Shown here: positions 62,422-64,000 of the stretch, in pieces
How positions within the stretch are numbered: the stretch's first letter is position 1
Layout of the letters: every line of letters starts with the position of its first letter
DNA from: an uncultured Lachnospiraceae bacterium
GTDB taxonomy: Bacteria; Bacillota; Clostridia; Lachnospirales; Lachnospiraceae
Reading direction: 5' to 3'
NCBI GenBank assembly: GCA_910578335.1
Contig: CAJTPU010000018.1
Coordinates: 5,392 to 69,391 of the forward strand
Length of the DNA stretch: 64,000 bases
Position numbers and translations under genes: made by a program
Notes under the pieces: model-generated
What the model was told of the DNA's origin: nothing
The model's input: only the letters and a program-made list of their open reading frames with translations
The model's database searches: none

Positions 62422-63962
62422 TTTAGTATTTCCTCCAATACCTTTATCATTGCCGTAGATATGTTATTGCTTTTTAATATATTATCAAGATATTTTTTTG
62501 ACAATGTAACCTTATCCTGAATTTCATATATTTGAATTCGCAATTTATGCGGTAACTTCACCTTTTTTGTCCCTTTAAAGGTTTTTAACAAGCGATATAA
62601 CTCTTCATCGTTTATACTCATATCAGCTTGTTGTTTCTCTATTGATATAACAAGAAGATTAACGAGATATCTGTTCTGTAATACATATATCAAATCGCCA
62701 TCTCGCAAATCTTCAAAAATATACTCTCCAATACCGCCATTCTGTTCTATTTGTCCACTTTTTCGAACCAAGATAAAATCTGTCGGATGCCCAACTTTAA
62801 ACAATATCCTATTACAATTTCTATATAAATTATCTTTTTTGGGTGAAATATACTCATCGTCTATTAACTCATAAATCTCAGCGTCATTTGTTATAATGAC
62901 TCTCGGTCTCTCCAAAAGTAGTGTTCCGTTTGAAACATATTTTCTGTCAATATTAACTAATGCCTCTTTATCCCATACTTTAACACATGTCAAATGATTG
63001 ACTGCGTTTAATTCATCCGGAATTTTTCTTATTCCCTGATAAACATATATTCTTGGATTATCATTACCCGACACAACATATCCATACACACTGTGCTCTT
63101 TACTATTAACAATATATCCATCTTCTGTCTTCACAACAGGTGGCCATATTGGCACAAATTCAGGTTGCTTTTCAAGAAGATGAATCTTTAAATTCGTTCT
63201 TAAATACGACGTAAGATAATTAAACTCTGCATCCGAAATATCTGATAAAAATGTACCACAAAAGACATTTAAGGTAGTATCCTTTAATATAAGTCGTCCA
63301 CACTTTTTCATCTCGATGCCTGGAATAAAACTTGGAAGCTGAGGTTGGCGTCGTACCCAATAATACTGTTCTTCTGTAGTAATAGAATCCCCATGCCTAA
63401 TTTTCTTTCCGCCTTGTTCAGATACCGTAAAAATAGCTCCCTCGTATGAAAAACTATCCGCATAATCAGACCAATGCTGCGACACTGCATATGCTTTGTT
63501 CATCGGTTCATAGCAAAGATGATATTTATGTCCAGATAACGGAATGTAATCCAAAGGTATTAATGCTGTCCTTGCACACGAGAATCTTTCGTTATTTATT
63601 CTATATGTGTTCTTCCCATCAATTTTCACTGATATTGATTCTTGAATTGCTTTTTCCATAAGCATAGGCGGTAACGCCTTAAATCCCATATATAAGTAAA
63701 AGTCCCCTGATGAATTTTTGCGCATATAGATAGGTAATCCTATCCTTTCATACACTGAATCCGTTGGACTACCGTCAACACGTCTATCACACTCCGCAGA
63801 TACCTCACTCTTTTTAAAATGCGCAAAATGATTACTATACCTGCTTCCTGTTAAATGAACAGCTTCTCCACATTCTGGGCAAATAAATCTATCTCTACTA
63901 TAATATCGAGAGCGGTCGTACTCATCTGCGTTCGCCTCTTTTTGTTTTTGTAGGTTTGTCAA
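62418..63962 (-). CDS. defence-operon protein with CoiA-like zinc finger, DruB-like candidate
   Basis: The 514-residue protein starts with a TTG at 63962. No ribosome site is obvious, and the frame is open further back to a stop near the window end, so the true start may be elsewhere. Residues about 24-66 (DRFICPECGEAVHLTG, HFAHFKKSEVSAECDRR) match the zinc-binding N-terminal domain of competence CoiA-like nucleases. The rest has no recognised family; no nuclease motif was identified. It overlaps the coiled-coil gene by 4 bases. It would be the B protein in a Druantia type I order. Any first gene lies off the right edge. Confidence 0.6.
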   Translation of the reverse strand: MTNLQKQKEANADEYDRSRYYSRDRFICPECGEAVHLTGSRYSNHFAHFKKSEVSAECDRRVDGSPTDSVYERIGLPIYMRKNSSGDFYLYMGFKALPPMLMEKAIQESISVKIDGKNTYRINNERFSCARTALIPLDYIPLSGHKYHLCYEPMNKAYAVSQHWSDYADSFSYEGAIFTVSEQGGKKIRHGDSITTEEQYYWVRRQPQLPSFIPGIEMKKCGRLILKDTTLNVFCGTFLSDISDAEFNYLTSYLRTNLKIHLLEKQPEFVPIWPPVVKTEDGYIVNSKEHSVYGYVVSGNDNPRIYVYQGIRKIPDELNAVNHLTCVKVWDKEALVNIDRKYVSNGTLLLERPRVIITNDAEIYELIDDEYISPKKDNLYRNCNRILFKVGHPTDFILVRKSGQIEQNGGIGEYIFEDLRDGDLIYVLQNRYLVNLLVISIEKQQADMSINDEELYRLLKTFKGTKKVKLPHKLRIQIYEIQDKVTLSKKYLDNILKSNNISTAMIKVLEEILK

Positions 63963-64000
63963 ACATATGTTACACCGACTGTAAATAATCCCTTAATACC

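Noticed and set aside
1..64000. CRISPR arrays, rRNA, tRNA, transposase or integrase genes
   Set aside because: Reading through the window showed no regularly spaced repeats, no cloverleaf-like sequence I could support and no recombinase motifs.

Overview
The window looks like a chromosome segment of a gut-type Lachnospiraceae bacterium (Bacillota, Clostridia). The reasons are strong GGAGG ribosome sites with frequent TTG starts, DUF6033-type genes, ferredoxin-tailed aldo/keto reductases, a SpoIID/LysM spore-type protein and an alpha-galactosidase/sucrose-kinase fusion of the AgaSK type known from Ruminococcus gnavus. The genus cannot be fixed from sequence alone. No rRNA, tRNA, CRISPR array, transposase or integrase was recognised.

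Layout. 1-3.5 kb: a DUF3810 membrane protein cut by the left edge, a gene-poor stretch with a terminator and repeated palindromic half-sites, then a 55-residue exported-peptide gene that converges on, and overlaps by its stop codon, a large HTH-TPR-HTH-TPR regulator (candidate peptide signalling pair). 3.5-7.6 kb: a tight minus-strand run of acyltransferase, ECF sigma factor, anti-sigma factor, endonuclease IV and an SseB-like protein. 7.7-17.4 kb: a TetR/MFS efflux pair with its operator, a zinc ribbon protein, a WYL regulator coupled to a hybrid histidine kinase, an aldo/keto reductase, an MFS carrier and a HerA-like ATPase. 17.5-31.4 kb: an extracytoplasmic-propeller HD-GYP protein, a three-gene cluster with flagellin/FliD-like and DUF6033 proteins, a second aldo/keto reductase, an ECF S component with a uridine-kinase-like protein, a spore cortex/coat-type protein, an EAL protein and a lipoprotein flavodoxin with a DUF4405 membrane partner. 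31.7-34 kb: a LysR regulator and a MATE exporter whose last helix is cut off by a 5-bp tandem repeat.

34-49.3 kb is sugar metabolism. One module has a GPH carrier and beta-galactosidase facing an AraC regulator whose leader carries a 237-bp inverted-repeat element. The second is a full raffinose module: AraC regulator, ABC importer (binding protein and two permeases, no ATPase), AgaSK and a GH13_18 sucrose(-phosphate) phosphorylase. Together they would import raffinose-type oligosaccharides, remove galactose, phosphorylate the sucrose and split it by phosphorolysis.

From about 51.6 kb to the right edge the DNA becomes clearly AT-rich. It holds a GNAT enzyme, an XRE-type regulator, a small split gene and a four-gene operon ending in a 1,753-residue DEAH helicase with a DUF1998 end. 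Order and sizes (about 510, 660, 340, 1,750 residues) fit a Druantia-like anti-phage defence operon (B-C-D-E), with any DruA or other first gene beyond the right edge. This looks like an acquired island.
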